Source of the DNA: Aureibaculum sp. 2308TA14-22
Lineage (GTDB): Bacteria; Bacteroidota; Bacteroidia; Flavobacteriales; Flavobacteriaceae
Length of the DNA stretch: 64,000 nucleotides
Direction: 5' to 3'
Assembly: GCF_040538665.1 (NCBI RefSeq)
Contig: NZ_JBEWXT010000001.1
Location: 2,382,501-2,446,500 of the forward strand
A model generated the notes under the pieces. That model was not told the origin of the DNA, did no database searches, and saw only the letters and a program-made list of their open reading frames with translations. Below, piece after piece: positions 26,673-35,810 of this stretch. The translations under genes and the position numbers were made by a program. Position 1 is the stretch's first letter. Each line of letters begins with the position of its first letter.

Positions 26673-27865
26673 TTTTCTAAATTTTGATAAATTTGAATCA
26701 AACTGTTTGATGTTTTTTCCCAACAAAATTCATCATCAATAAATTTTTTCCCATTTCTACCAAAGTTATCACACAAAGGTTTATCGTTATACAATTCTAA
26801 AACTTTTGTTTTAAAATCATCTGTATCTTTTTCGACATGTACCAATCCACTTTTGGTCTTTTCAACGATATTTTTTTGAGCAATTGCATTACTTACCAAA
26901 ACTGGTTTGGCAAAGCTCATATATTGAAATATTTTATTGGGATAGGCCACATCATGCTGTACATTTCTATACAAAGGGGAAATACCAATAGAAGAACTTA
27001 AAATATAGGATGGAAATAAAGAAACATCTTGCCATCCCTGAAAATCAACATATTGATTTACGCCAAGTTCTGTTACTTTTTGTTTTAATATTTCATCTGC
27101 AGAGCTTGATCCAACAATTACCAATTTAATATTCGATATCGTTGTTTTTATATCTGGAATAGCCTCAATTGCGGTTAATAAACCCCTCCGAATTCCCGTA
27201 TCTCCCAAATATAAGATTACAAAATCATTCTTATATTTTGATATTATACTTTCATCTTTAATAAAATCCTGATAAAACGATTGATTTACTGTATTAGGAA
27301 CGACTGCTATTTTATTATTATTTATTTTAGTTCTGCTTAGTATTTCTTCTTTAAAATCATTAGACACAGTAATAACTTTATCCGCACGTTGAATAAACTC
27401 TTCCTCTTTCTTTTTCCATTTTTTTGAAGAAATCAATATATTCCCTGGGAATTTCTTAACATGAGGATAGTGCTTCATAATTTCAGGCATATTGTCATGT
27501 AAATCTAACACTACCGGTAGATTTAAGCCTTTATTTGCTTTAAAAACTGCCCCTGCCACTCTCATATCATGAATGTGAATAGCTTCAATATTATTATCTT
27601 GCAAAAAATGGGAAATCTTTTTTGATAACATATTGGAATAAAAGGGAAAAGTATAAGCTAAAGCGGATAATTTATATGTCAGCTTGTTAGAAATATATCG
27701 TTTTACATAAAAACCATTTACGGTTTCACTATCTGGTCGGTTATCATCTTTATACTTCAGGCAAAATAAAAATACTTCGAAACCATTTTTTACTAAGGAA
27801 GTTGCCTCGTTTTCAACCCGGGGATCGGGTGGAAAAGTTTTGTCGAGTATCATCCCTATTCTCAT
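26669..27865 (-). CDS. Glycosyltransferase family 4
   Basis: A 398-aa retaining GT-B enzyme. N-terminal part MRIGMILDKTFPPDPRVENE (the DPRV motif is frequent in glycan GTs), IEAIHIHDMRVAGAVF, DLHDNMPEIM; C-terminal part VPNTVNQSF, LGDTGIRRGLLTAIEAIPDI, ISPLYRN and PNKIFQYMSFAKPVLVS with the conserved E/Q position occupied by Gln. It overlaps the downstream transferase by 4 nt and the upstream methyltransferase by 1 nt. It most likely adds a sugar to a surface polysaccharide. Confidence 0.92.
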   Translation of the reverse strand: MRIGMILDKTFPPDPRVENEATSLVKNGFEVFLFCLKYKDDNRPDSETVNGFYVKRYISNKLTYKLSALAYTFPFYSNMLSKKISHFLQDNNIEAIHIHDMRVAGAVFKANKGLNLPVVLDLHDNMPEIMKHYPHVKKFPGNILISSKKWKKKEEEFIQRADKVITVSNDFKEEILSRTKINNNKIAVVPNTVNQSFYQDFIKDESIISKYKNDFVILYLGDTGIRRGLLTAIEAIPDIKTTISNIKLVIVGSSSADEILKQKVTELGVNQYVDFQGWQDVSLFPSYILSSSIGISPLYRNVQHDVAYPNKIFQYMSFAKPVLVSNAIAQKNIVEKTKSGLVHVEKDTDDFKTKVLELYNDKPLCDNFGRNGKKFIDDEFCWEKTSNSLIQIYQNLEN

Positions 27866-28383
27866 TATTTAAATTGTTTTTCAGCGTAAACAGCGTAATA
27901 GCGAGGGGTAAATTTTCTTAGAATTGGTCTAAATCCTATCTTTTTTACCGGACTAGTCCATTTTTCAGTTTCTTTTATATTCCAACCTGCTTTTTGAAGC
28001 AACCAATCGAATTGCCAATCTTCAAATTCGTGATAATGTCGGTCCCATTCCTCAGTCTTCGACCTATAGGCTTTTGCAAACCATAAATTAAGAGGAATTG
28101 TTGCAACGATTTTCGACGAATTTAACGCTCTTAATACGTTAAAGGGAGCAATTAGATGTTCAAATATTTCAAAAGCTGTAACAGCGTCAACATTGTGTTT
28201 TTTAACTACCTCTGGTAGAATATCTAAATCCTCTCCTTCTGTATTTATAACCGTGTATCCATGCTTTTCCATAATTTCACTAAAAACATTTCTTGTTCCT
28301 AAATCAAGAATTGTGGCTGGTGCAGGGACTACTTTTTGTAAAAATTCTAATGTATGTGCGTATCTTTTATTATGATGACTCAT
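27865..28383 (-). CDS. Class I SAM-dependent methyltransferase
   Basis: ATG 28383 (MSHHNKRYAHTLEFLQKVV) is preferred over a TTG at 28404. SAM-binding motif I is ATILDLGTRNVFSEIM, followed by VINTEGEDLDIL and AVTAFEIFEHLIAPF (Glu/His motif). It is short at 172 aa. Its place between YfhO and two glycosyltransferases suggests methylation of a glycan or lipid-linked intermediate, which is inference. It overlaps the YfhO gene by 14 nt. Confidence 0.85.
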   Translation of the reverse strand: MSHHNKRYAHTLEFLQKVVPAPATILDLGTRNVFSEIMEKHGYTVINTEGEDLDILPEVVKKHNVDAVTAFEIFEHLIAPFNVLRALNSSKIVATIPLNLWFAKAYRSKTEEWDRHYHEFEDWQFDWLLQKAGWNIKETEKWTSPVKKIGFRPILRKFTPRYYAVYAEKQFK

Positions 28384-30796
28384 TATTCTTTTTCTTTGTA
28401 TCAACTAAAAACCATCCTACAGGGACTAATAACAATAGAGCATAAGAAATCAAAGTAATAGTATTTCCCTTTTTTACAATAGTTGGTTCAAATTTAAAAA
28501 CAATTTCATTTTTTCCCGCTGGTATTACCATAGCTCTCAACACATAATTTGCTCTAAAGTGTGGCGTTAACTTACCATCAATATATGCATTCCAGCCATC
28601 TTTATAATAGATGTCTGAGAAAACAGCTACTTGTTTTCTATCGGTATTACTTTCATATTTTAAGACATTGGGCTGATACGCTATTAATTTTATAGAAGCT
28701 AAGCTATCTTTAGCAAAAGGAGCTTCTTTTAGCTGACTTCTAAATTTAGCATTAACAACAACTTTTTGTTTGGTATTTAAACTATCTAACGCCTTAATTT
28801 CTTCATCAGCCGAATTCACATATTCAACATCATTTACAAACCAGGCGTTACCATTAGCTTCTTCGTTTTGCTGTAATCTTTTGACACGATTGTTATCTTC
28901 AAAAATGATGTATTTAGTATTTAACATATTTAATACTTCAACATTATTTTTGGCAATCTGATATTCAAATAATTCTTGATAACGCCTCGGTTTTGCAGCA
29001 TGATAGCCACCAATTGAATTATGAAAATAAGAAGTACTACCATCATTTATAGGGTTTACGGTATAATTGGCAACTCTGTAATAAGATTTATCCTTAAGAA
29101 TTTCTTTATCAATATCAGAGGCCGTAAATGGGACTTCTTCTTGTTTTTTGGACACAAAATCATCAGCATTTACATAGCGTTTATCCACACCAACCAAATC
29201 AAACAAAATCAAAACAGCAAAGGAAATAATTACTACATTCTTATTGATTTTCCCTTTTAAAAACACCCATAAAAGTCCACTTGAAATTAAAACTAATAAA
29301 AAAGAACGTAAACTATCTTTAAAAAAAATTGACTTTCGGTCTTCAATTATCGCTTCCGAAAACCCAGGAATTTGCTGTTCTAAACCCGCATCTCTAAAAC
29401 TTTCAAAACTAAATAAACTTGTTCCAAACAATGTAAATAACAAAGTGAGGCCTCCTACTCCGTACAGAGCATATTTTAAATGTTTTAACTTATCGACATG
29501 GTTATCCTTATCTTTTAAAAATTGATTTAAGGTGATAATAGCCAATAATGGAACTGCTAATTCAGCAATTACTTGTATTGATGATACTGCCCTAAATTTA
29601 TTATACAGTGGCACATAGTCTATAAAAAAGTTAGTCAATGCCGGAAAATGTTTACCCCAACTCAACAACAACGAAAAAATAGTAGCCGCCAATAACCACT
29701 TTTTTAGATTTCCTTTGACAAGAAACAAGCCGAGCACAAATAAAAAAATCAATACTGCACCAATATAAAATGGAGCTTCAATTATAATTTGTTCTCCCCA
29801 ATAGGTAGGTAAATTTTCAGAAAATTGTTTGGCTTGTTGTCTCCCTATTTTATCTTTTAAAAACAGATAGGTATTAGAGTCTTTACCCAAATTTTCACCA
29901 CTTCCACCGCCATAAAACCTCGGAATTAAAAGACTAAAACTTTCCGCAATTCCATAACTGTATTGGGTAATATACTCCCTATCCAGTCCGGTAGTTATAT
30001 GTTCTTTAGGCGTGCCGTCAGAATTAATGGTCAATTCACTTTTACTACGTGTACTGTGTGCGGCATACTCATTTGTGGCCAATAAACTGGTCGCGTTAAC
30101 TCCAATTGCTAATATCGCGGCTCCAGCCAATATGAGTGTACTTTTTATAAAATGTGGGATGGTTTTTTGTTTAAGTGCATCTACTAAATAGACAATGCCT
30201 AAAATCAATATCATGAAAAGCAAATAATAGGTCATTTGGGGATGGCTGGCATTTACTTCAAATGCTAAAGCAAGAGCAGTTAATATAAATCCTGACAGGT
30301 ATTTTCTTTTAAAAACCAGTAATATACCCGCCAAAACCATGGGCATATAAGCAATGGCATGGGCTTTAGCGTTGTGCCCAGCACCAAAAAGGCTAATAAA
30401 ATAGGTCGAAAACCCAAAAGCCAATGCACCTAAAATAGCCAGCTTCCATTCCACTTTCAGTACGTATAAAAGCACAAAAAAACCTAGAAAGTATAAGAAT
30501 AAATAGTCTGCTGGTCTGGGTAAGAATCGTAAGGCTAAATCAATTTTTTTAATGTAATTATGTGGATAATATGCACTAACATTATAGGCTGGCATTCCAC
30601 CAAAAGCCCTATTTGTCCAATAAGGTTCTTTATTATTTTCTTTTCTATAATCAACTATTTCTTTAGACATACCTCTAAACTGGGCTATGTCACTTTGAAA
30701 AATTTTTTTCCCTTCTAACACAGGTGAAAAATAAGCCACAGAAGCAATAACAAATACTAAAATAGCGACAACAAAAGGGATAAGTTTATTATTCAT
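28370..30796 (-). CDS. YfhO family polytopic membrane protein
   Basis: An 808-aa protein with about a dozen membrane helices in the first 530 residues. There is an N-terminal GT-C-like loop (FQSDIAQFRGMSKEIVDYRK, DIAQ motif) and EPYWTNRAFGGMPAYN, then a C-terminal soluble domain (YKDGWNAYIDGKLTPHFRAN) closed by a final helix. YfhO proteins are GT-C-type enzymes linked to glycosylation of teichoic acids or lipids in Firmicutes. The Bacteroidetes versions are less studied. It is the second gene of the glycan transcript. Confidence 0.9.
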   Translation of the reverse strand: MNNKLIPFVVAILVFVIASVAYFSPVLEGKKIFQSDIAQFRGMSKEIVDYRKENNKEPYWTNRAFGGMPAYNVSAYYPHNYIKKIDLALRFLPRPADYLFLYFLGFFVLLYVLKVEWKLAILGALAFGFSTYFISLFGAGHNAKAHAIAYMPMVLAGILLVFKRKYLSGFILTALALAFEVNASHPQMTYYLLFMILILGIVYLVDALKQKTIPHFIKSTLILAGAAILAIGVNATSLLATNEYAAHSTRSKSELTINSDGTPKEHITTGLDREYITQYSYGIAESFSLLIPRFYGGGSGENLGKDSNTYLFLKDKIGRQQAKQFSENLPTYWGEQIIIEAPFYIGAVLIFLFVLGLFLVKGNLKKWLLAATIFSLLLSWGKHFPALTNFFIDYVPLYNKFRAVSSIQVIAELAVPLLAIITLNQFLKDKDNHVDKLKHLKYALYGVGGLTLLFTLFGTSLFSFESFRDAGLEQQIPGFSEAIIEDRKSIFFKDSLRSFLLVLISSGLLWVFLKGKINKNVVIISFAVLILFDLVGVDKRYVNADDFVSKKQEEVPFTASDIDKEILKDKSYYRVANYTVNPINDGSTSYFHNSIGGYHAAKPRRYQELFEYQIAKNNVEVLNMLNTKYIIFEDNNRVKRLQQNEEANGNAWFVNDVEYVNSADEEIKALDSLNTKQKVVVNAKFRSQLKEAPFAKDSLASIKLIAYQPNVLKYESNTDRKQVAVFSDIYYKDGWNAYIDGKLTPHFRANYVLRAMVIPAGKNEIVFKFEPTIVKKGNTITLISYALLLLVPVGWFLVDTKKKNNESS

Positions 30797-30819
30797 TGTA
30801 TAATTTTCTGTTATTGTTT

Positions 30820-31095
30820 TTATTCAACATCTTCATAATCAACATATTCTCCCACATCGCTATTGCTTTTCGAATTGGCATTTGGAGTTTTATCTATTAC
30901 CGTCTCACCTTCCTTTACATTTTGGTTTTGAGATGCAGTTCTTCCCTGTTGTTCATTAAACTTTTTCTCTACATTTTGCATCATTTTATTCATAAAAATA
31001 GGAAAAACATACCTGCCTATAATTTTGAGAGCATAATAAATAGCCAAAATAATGAGTATTGTTCTTATAAAATTCATAATACCAGCTTCTTGCAT
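30820..31095 (-). CDS. DUF4834 family membrane protein
   Basis: A 91-aa protein: one N-terminal membrane helix (FIRTILIILAIYYALKIIG), then the conserved RYVFPIFMNKMMQNVEKKFNE (motif RYVFPIFMNKMM) and an acidic disordered tail ending VGEYVDYEDVE. DUF4834 is restricted to Bacteroidetes, typically encoded immediately upstream of the large YfhO gene as here (23-nt gap). Function unknown. An in-frame ATG at 31077 is an alternative start. TATTTTTG (31141-31134, minus strand) is a possible -10 element. Confidence 0.85.
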   Translation of the reverse strand: MQEAGIMNFIRTILIILAIYYALKIIGRYVFPIFMNKMMQNVEKKFNEQQGRTASQNQNVKEGETVIDKTPNANSKSNSDVGEYVDYEDVE

Positions 31096-31209
31096 AAATT
31101 AAAATCTAAAAAAAGATTTTTAAAATTTGTTCCCAAAAATAACAATTTGAACGCAACAAATACGTTAAGTAATACATAAATTGGTAATTTTTAGTATTAA
31201 TACTCCCGT

Positions 31210-32364
31210 ATGAGAAAATTCATCTTGTTTTTATTCTTAAGTTTATGCTTCCAAATAAGTTTTGCACAATATACTGAGGTAATAAATTCTAAACGACCAG
31301 GTTTTTCCGATAGCCCATATAGTGTAGGAACAGGAGTTTATCAAGTCGAGGCAGGATTTTTCTATAAAAACATTGGTAATTATTTATATTACGATCAAAC
31401 TCTAGAAGAAACATTTAATTACAATAGCAAGGCATACGGAACAGACGTTATGCTAAGGACTAGTCAATTTTTTGAAAGATTAGAAATTAATCTGGATTTG
31501 TCTTTTGGTCATGAAAGTAGGAATTTCACACAGCCAAACGTTTATAGCGAATCTGCTCTAGGATTGAGTAAGTTTACTGTTGGAGCAAAATATCTAGTAT
31601 ATTCCCCCACATATACAGATAAATCAAAAGAAATACGTAGTTGGAAAAAAAGAAATAGTTATGACTGGAAAAGATTGATTCCTGCTGTAGGGGTTTACGC
31701 TGGTTTAAATACTAATCTTTTAAGTAAGTTACATAAAAACTCAGGTGGATTAAGCCCTAGATTTGCCTTATTTACACAAAACGATTTATCCAATAAATTT
31801 GTATTGATAACAAATTTTATAATGGATAAAACCTTCACAGATGAAGCGGAAAATTCCTATATTATTACTACAACATACTCATTAACAGAAAAAGTTTCTG
31901 TTTTTGCCGAAAACCAAGGCTTTTTAAGAAAAAATGTTCCTAATGATTTTCAGTATGGAATTGGAGGTGCCTATTTGTTAACTAAAAACATGCAAGTTGA
32001 TGCTGCTTTTCGTTACATAAAAGATGAACGCGGAGATGATACCTATTTTTTTGGTGCTGGAGTTGCTTGGCGATTGGATAGGCATATAGACAAGTTTAAT
32101 ACGTTAGATTCTGAAGGTAAGGTTACGAAAAATAAAAAAGAAGGTGGTTTCTTTTCGAGGCTATTTAACAAGAAGGATAAAAAGCAACGCAAGGTTAAAA
32201 AAGTGAAGGCTAAAAAGAAAAAGGTAAAAAAGTTGAAGCCTAAACAAACTAAAGCTCAAAAACGTTTAGAAAAAGAGGCTAAAAAGAAAGCAAAAGAGGA
32301 GAAAAAACAGGAGAAAAAAGACGCTAAGAACTACAATAAAAATTATGACCCTGACAATAATTAA
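31210..32364 (+). CDS. Outer-membrane transporter-like barrel with Lys-rich tail
   Basis: A 384-aa protein with signal peptide (FILFLFLSLCFQISFAQ). The barrel part resembles the MetA-pathway/phenol-degradation transporter family (PF13557): INSKRPGFSDSPYSVGTGVY at the start, then repeated aromatic strands and FGAGVAWRLD near residue 285. The last about 75 residues are extremely Lys-rich (KKDKKQRKVKK, KAKKKKVKKLK, KEAKKKAKEEKK) and have no barrel character. Such a cationic tail on a barrel protein is odd. Function unknown. Confidence 0.75.
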   Translation: MRKFILFLFLSLCFQISFAQYTEVINSKRPGFSDSPYSVGTGVYQVEAGFFYKNIGNYLYYDQTLEETFNYNSKAYGTDVMLRTSQFFERLEINLDLSFGHESRNFTQPNVYSESALGLSKFTVGAKYLVYSPTYTDKSKEIRSWKKRNSYDWKRLIPAVGVYAGLNTNLLSKLHKNSGGLSPRFALFTQNDLSNKFVLITNFIMDKTFTDEAENSYIITTTYSLTEKVSVFAENQGFLRKNVPNDFQYGIGGAYLLTKNMQVDAAFRYIKDERGDDTYFFGAGVAWRLDRHIDKFNTLDSEGKVTKNKKEGGFFSRLFNKKDKKQRKVKKVKAKKKKVKKLKPKQTKAQKRLEKEAKKKAKEEKKQEKKDAKNYNKNYDPDNN

Positions 32365-32401
32365 CTTGTCGCTAATAAATTAATTATCTATTTCTTTTTT
32401 G

Positions 32402-32409
32402 TAGATTTG
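32402..32409 (+). promoter_or_regulatory. -10-type element upstream of the GNAT-like gene
   Basis: TAGATTTG matches TAnnTTTG, 30 nt before the ATG at 32440. No TTG at the right distance. Confidence 0.3.
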
Positions 32410-32439
32410 GGCTAATTAAAAGCCTATAATTATTCTCGG

Positions 32440-33567
32440 ATGATAACCATAAAAAAAATTACTTCAAAAAGTGATTTAAAGAAATTCGTCAAGTTTCCAT
32501 TTACTATTTTTAAAGACAATCCGTATTGGATACCTCCTATTATAAAGGACGAATTAGAAGGTTTTGATAAATCAAAAAACCCTGCTTTAGATAATGCCGA
32601 GGCTCACTTTTTTTTAGCTTATAAAAACAACACCATAGTTGGTAGAATTGCGGCTATTATAAATTTTGTTGAGGTTAACCAACAAGGATTAAAAAAAATG
32701 AGATTTGGTTGGTTTGATGTTATTGATGATATTGATGTAACTGAAGCTCTCTTAAATAAAGTAAACGAAATAGGCAAACAACACAATTTAGAATATATTG
32801 AAGGTCCATTGGGCTTTTCGAATTTGGATAAAGTTGGTGTTTTAAGCGAAGGGTTTGACCAATTGGGAAATATGATTACTTGGTACAGCCAACCTCATTA
32901 CAAAGTCCATTTTGAGCAATTAGGCTATTTTAAAGAAAAAGAATTTATTGAAAGTATTTTTTCGTTTAATAATGTGAAAAATCCTGAAGTTTTTCAAAAA
33001 GCACAAGCCTTAATTAAAAGAAGATATGGATTAAAAGCTATCACTTTTACTAAGACCAAGCAGATTATGCCTTATGTTGATGAAATGTTTGACCTTTTTA
33101 ATGCGACCTACGCTAAGCTACCTACTTTTGTTCCAATTTCTGAAAAACAAAAGGCTTACTTTAAGAAAAAATACATAAGCTTTATAAATCCTGAATACAT
33201 AAAATTTGTTGCAGACAAAGAAGGTGAAATAATTGCTTTTTCTATTGTCATGCCAAGCTTCGCAAAAGCATTACAAAAAGCCAAAGGCAAACTATTTCCA
33301 TTTGGATTATTCCATCTTTTAAATGCTAGAAAAAACAGCAAAGAAGTTCTATTTTATCTTATTGGTATACGTCCAGATTATCAAAATAAAGGAGTAACTG
33401 CTATTATTTTTGATGAATATTATAAAGTTTTTAAAGAAAAAGGTATAGAAGATTGTATTAGATCATCAGAATTAGAAGAAAACCACGCTATACATCAATT
33501 ATGGAAAAATTTTGACCCAGTCATAAATAAGAGGAGAAGAACGTACAGAAAGGAAATTAAAAATTAG
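32440..33567 (+). CDS. GNAT-like N-acetyltransferase family protein
   Basis: A 375-aa cytosolic protein with two acyltransferase-like halves. The N-terminal segment FPFTIFKDNPYWIPPIIKDE is typical of a Bacteroidetes family, followed by a GNAT-like strand (HFFLAYKNNTIVGRIAAIIN). The C-terminal half has LIGIRPDYQNKGVTAIIFDE, resembling the acetyl-CoA pyrophosphate loop (Q/RxxGxG/A), and ELEENHAIHQLWKNF. Substrate unknown. Similar proteins sit near lipid or amino-acid genes in related organisms; here the next gene is rsmE. Confidence 0.75.
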   Translation: MITIKKITSKSDLKKFVKFPFTIFKDNPYWIPPIIKDELEGFDKSKNPALDNAEAHFFLAYKNNTIVGRIAAIINFVEVNQQGLKKMRFGWFDVIDDIDVTEALLNKVNEIGKQHNLEYIEGPLGFSNLDKVGVLSEGFDQLGNMITWYSQPHYKVHFEQLGYFKEKEFIESIFSFNNVKNPEVFQKAQALIKRRYGLKAITFTKTKQIMPYVDEMFDLFNATYAKLPTFVPISEKQKAYFKKKYISFINPEYIKFVADKEGEIIAFSIVMPSFAKALQKAKGKLFPFGLFHLLNARKNSKEVLFYLIGIRPDYQNKGVTAIIFDEYYKVFKEKGIEDCIRSSELEENHAIHQLWKNFDPVINKRRRTYRKEIKN

Positions 33568-33606
33568 TATTTATATTTTGCTGGCAGTAAGTGCTAAAAT
33601 AACACT

Positions 33607-34314
33607 ATGCAACTTTTTTACACATCTAAAATAACCAAAGACTCCAATACTTTTACTTTTGATAAAACAGAGAGTAGGCACATTGTTAAGGTACTTCGTA
33701 AAAAACCAAATGACCAACTTTTTATAACTAACGGAAAAGGCGAATTATTTACTTCTGAAATTAGTATAGCTAATGATAAAAATTGTACTGTTAAAATTAT
33801 CAATGTTGAAACTAGAGAAAAATCTTGGAATTACTATTTACATGTTGCCATAGCTCCCACTAAGAATATTGATAGGTTTGAATGGTTTTTAGAAAAAGCA
33901 ACAGAAATTGGCATTGATGAAATAACTCCAATACTTTGCGACCACTCTGAAAGAAAAATAATTAAAATGGATCGGTTGACTAGAATTTTAGAGTCTGCAA
34001 TGAAACAATCACTTAAGTTTCAGTTACCAAAATTGAATAGCTTGACTTCCTTTTCTGACCTTATTATGCATAATAATAGCGAAAATTTATTTATAGCTCA
34101 CTGTGAAGATTCCGATAAAAAAACACTGAAACAACTATTAAAACCTCAACAAAATGCAACCATTTTAATTGGACCAGAAGGCGATTTTTCAAACGCTGAA
34201 ATTGAAACCGCTATAGATAAAAACTTTAAGCCAATTTCGTTAGGTAAAAGTAGACTACGCACAGAAACTGCTGGGATTGTTAGTTTACAAACGGTTTCAG
34301 TAATTAATCAATAA
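33607..34314 (+). CDS. rsmE: 16S rRNA (uracil1498-N3)-methyltransferase
   Basis: RsmE methylates N3 of U1498 in 16S rRNA. The 235-aa protein has an N-terminal PUA-like domain (KTESRHIVKVLRKKPNDQL) and a C-terminal SPOUT (trefoil-knot) domain: KNIDRFEWFLEKATEIGIDEI, ILIGPEGDFSNAEIETA and SLGKSRLRTETAGIVSLQTV, the SAM-binding knot. All parts are complete. A perfect palindromic terminator follows directly. Confidence 0.96.
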   Translation: MQLFYTSKITKDSNTFTFDKTESRHIVKVLRKKPNDQLFITNGKGELFTSEISIANDKNCTVKIINVETREKSWNYYLHVAIAPTKNIDRFEWFLEKATEIGIDEITPILCDHSERKIIKMDRLTRILESAMKQSLKFQLPKLNSLTSFSDLIMHNNSENLFIAHCEDSDKKTLKQLLKPQQNATILIGPEGDFSNAEIETAIDKNFKPISLGKSRLRTETAGIVSLQTVSVINQ

Positions 34315-34343
34315 AAAAAGCATCACAAATTTGTGATGCTTTT
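34314..34343. terminator. Bidirectional intrinsic terminator between rsmE and the YceI gene
   Basis: GCATCACAAA and TTTGTGATGC (34320-34339) form a perfect palindrome flanked by A- and T-runs, so it terminates rsmE on the plus strand and the convergent YceI gene on the minus strand. Confidence 0.9.
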
Positions 34344-34401
34344 TAACTTATTCAAATATACATTCAGTAATAAAAACGAATGATAGCTAAGCTATCCTTA
34401 A

Positions 34402-35052
34402 TTATTTTGCTCCTTTCACTTCAACTTGAAGTTCGATATTGTCATCAATTAATTTATCTTTTGCTAAATCCGTAATTCTAGTTGATCTATATTCAATACC
34501 CCATTCCGTTCTATCAATTGTAAATGGTTCACTTTTTAAAGTAACACCGCTATCACTAACAGATACTACAGCAGGAAATTCAATATTTTTCTTAATACTT
34601 TTTACAGTTAAGTTACCTTTCACAACAGTTTTACCATCTTTTTCTTCAACTCCAGTAATTGCAAAAGCACCGTTTGCATGGTTCTCAACATCGAAAAAGT
34701 CTCCACTTTTCAAATGTCCGGTTAATTTTCCATTTTTCTCAGGGTCCTCTAGGTCTAGAACAACGATAGAGTTCATATCAATAATAAAATTACCACCAAC
34801 TAATTTACCTCCTTCTACAGAAAAATTACCTTCAGAAATTTTTATAGTACCATTATGTGTACCTGTTAATTTAGACCCTTTCCATGCTAAGGTAGAACCG
34901 TCAACATCAGCAGCGTAAGATACCGTCTTTGCTGTTGTTTTTGCAACCTCTTCAGCCTCGCTAGCTTCCGTCTTGTTTTTTGCATCTTTACATGCCACCA
35001 TTGCCAATCCTATAAAAAGAATTGTAACCACCTTTAAAATTTGATTTTTCAT
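34402..35052 (-). CDS. YceI family lipoprotein
   Basis: A 216-aa protein with lipobox (GLAMVACKDAKN, Cys at about residue 21) and a linker rich in Glu/Ala/Thr. The YceI lipocalin-like domain follows: GSTLAWKGSKLTGTHNGTIK, IDMNSIVVLDL, LKSGDFFDVENHANGAFAIT, IDRTEWGIEYRST. YceI proteins bind polyisoprenoids or other lipids in the periplasm. Here it is a tethered lipoprotein. It has a full promoter and a shared terminator, so it is monocistronic. Confidence 0.93.
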   Translation of the reverse strand: MKNQILKVVTILFIGLAMVACKDAKNKTEASEAEEVAKTTAKTVSYAADVDGSTLAWKGSKLTGTHNGTIKISEGNFSVEGGKLVGGNFIIDMNSIVVLDLEDPEKNGKLTGHLKSGDFFDVENHANGAFAITGVEEKDGKTVVKGNLTVKSIKKNIEFPAVVSVSDSGVTLKSEPFTIDRTEWGIEYRSTRITDLAKDKLIDDNIELQVEVKGAK

Positions 35053-35078
35053 TTTATTTTAGTTTAAATTTAGAAGTG

Positions 35079-35108
35079 CAAAAATACAAAAGAAACTCTG
35101 ATATTCAA
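35079..35108 (-). promoter_or_regulatory. Bacteroidetes-type promoter for the YceI gene
   Basis: On the minus strand TTG (35108-35106), 19 nt, TATTTTTG (35086-35079). Full consensus match; the start point would be about 20 nt before the ATG at 35052. Confidence 0.6.
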
Positions 35109-35145
35109 TATTGTTTTATTAACATCATATTAAATAAAAAATTAA

Positions 35146-35153
35146 TAGATTTG
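35146..35153 (+). promoter_or_regulatory. -10-type element upstream of the DUF4159 gene
   Basis: TAGATTTG matches TAnnTTTG and lies 21 nt before the ATG at 35175; the -33 box is not evident. Confidence 0.35.
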
Positions 35154-35174
35154 TAAATATACTTTTTCATTTCT

Positions 35175-35810
35175 ATGTATAGGTTTTTATTTTTTCTTCT
35201 TTTTTTATGTGCTTCTGCACATTCCCAAGAAGTTGCTATTTTAAAATATAAAGGTGGTGGCGATTGGTATGCAAACCCTACGGCAGTACCAAATTTGATT
35301 GAATTCTGTAATACAAATATAAATACAATAATTACCGAAAAACCCGAAACGGTTGATGCTAATAGTTTAGATATTTTTAATTATCCTATACTTTTCATGA
35401 CTGGGCATGGAAATGTTTTTTTTGATGACAACGATGTTCAAAACTTAAGAAATTACTTATCCTCAGGAGGATTTTTACATATTTCTGATAATTATGGATT
35501 GGATAAATTCGTTAGAACTGAATTGGAAAAACTTTTCCCTGAGTCTGAGCTCCAAGAAATACCCTACAACCATGCAATTTACAATCAAACGTACAAGTTT
35601 GAAAGTTTACCAAAAATTCATGAACATGATGGTAAAGCACCGCAAGGGTTTGGCTTATTTGTTGAAGGTAGATTAGTCCTTTTTTATGATTACGAAAGTG
35701 ATTTGAGCGATGGCTGGGAAGATGAAGCCGTTCATAACAACCCTGCACCTAAAAGAGAAAAAGCTCTGCAAATGGGTGCAAATATTATTGAATATGTTTT
35801 TAAACATTAA
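35175..35810 (+). CDS. DUF4159 domain-containing exported protein
   Basis: A 211-aa protein with signal peptide (FLFFLLFLCASAHSQE). The DUF4159 domain is recognisable by LKYKGGGDWYANPTAVPNL, YPILFMTGHGNVFF and LRNYLSSGGFLHISDNYG, a GATase-like/flavodoxin-type alpha/beta fold. In Bacteroidetes such proteins are encoded near MoxR/aerotolerance genes, but here the neighbour is a BASS transporter, overlapping by 17 nt. Function unknown. Confidence 0.87.
   Translation: MYRFLFFLLFLCASAHSQEVAILKYKGGGDWYANPTAVPNLIEFCNTNINTIITEKPETVDANSLDIFNYPILFMTGHGNVFFDDNDVQNLRNYLSSGGFLHISDNYGLDKFVRTELEKLFPESELQEIPYNHAIYNQTYKFESLPKIHEHDGKAPQGFGLFVEGRLVLFYDYESDLSDGWEDEAVHNNPAPKREKALQMGANIIEYVFKH

Noticed and set aside
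29021-29525. Plus-strand open frames inside the YfhO gene
   Set aside because: They are shadows of a well-supported 808-aa coding sequence.
30796-31179. 127-codon plus-strand open frame
   Set aside because: It is opposite the DUF4834 gene, which has a recognisable family sequence, and has no domain or plausible start context.
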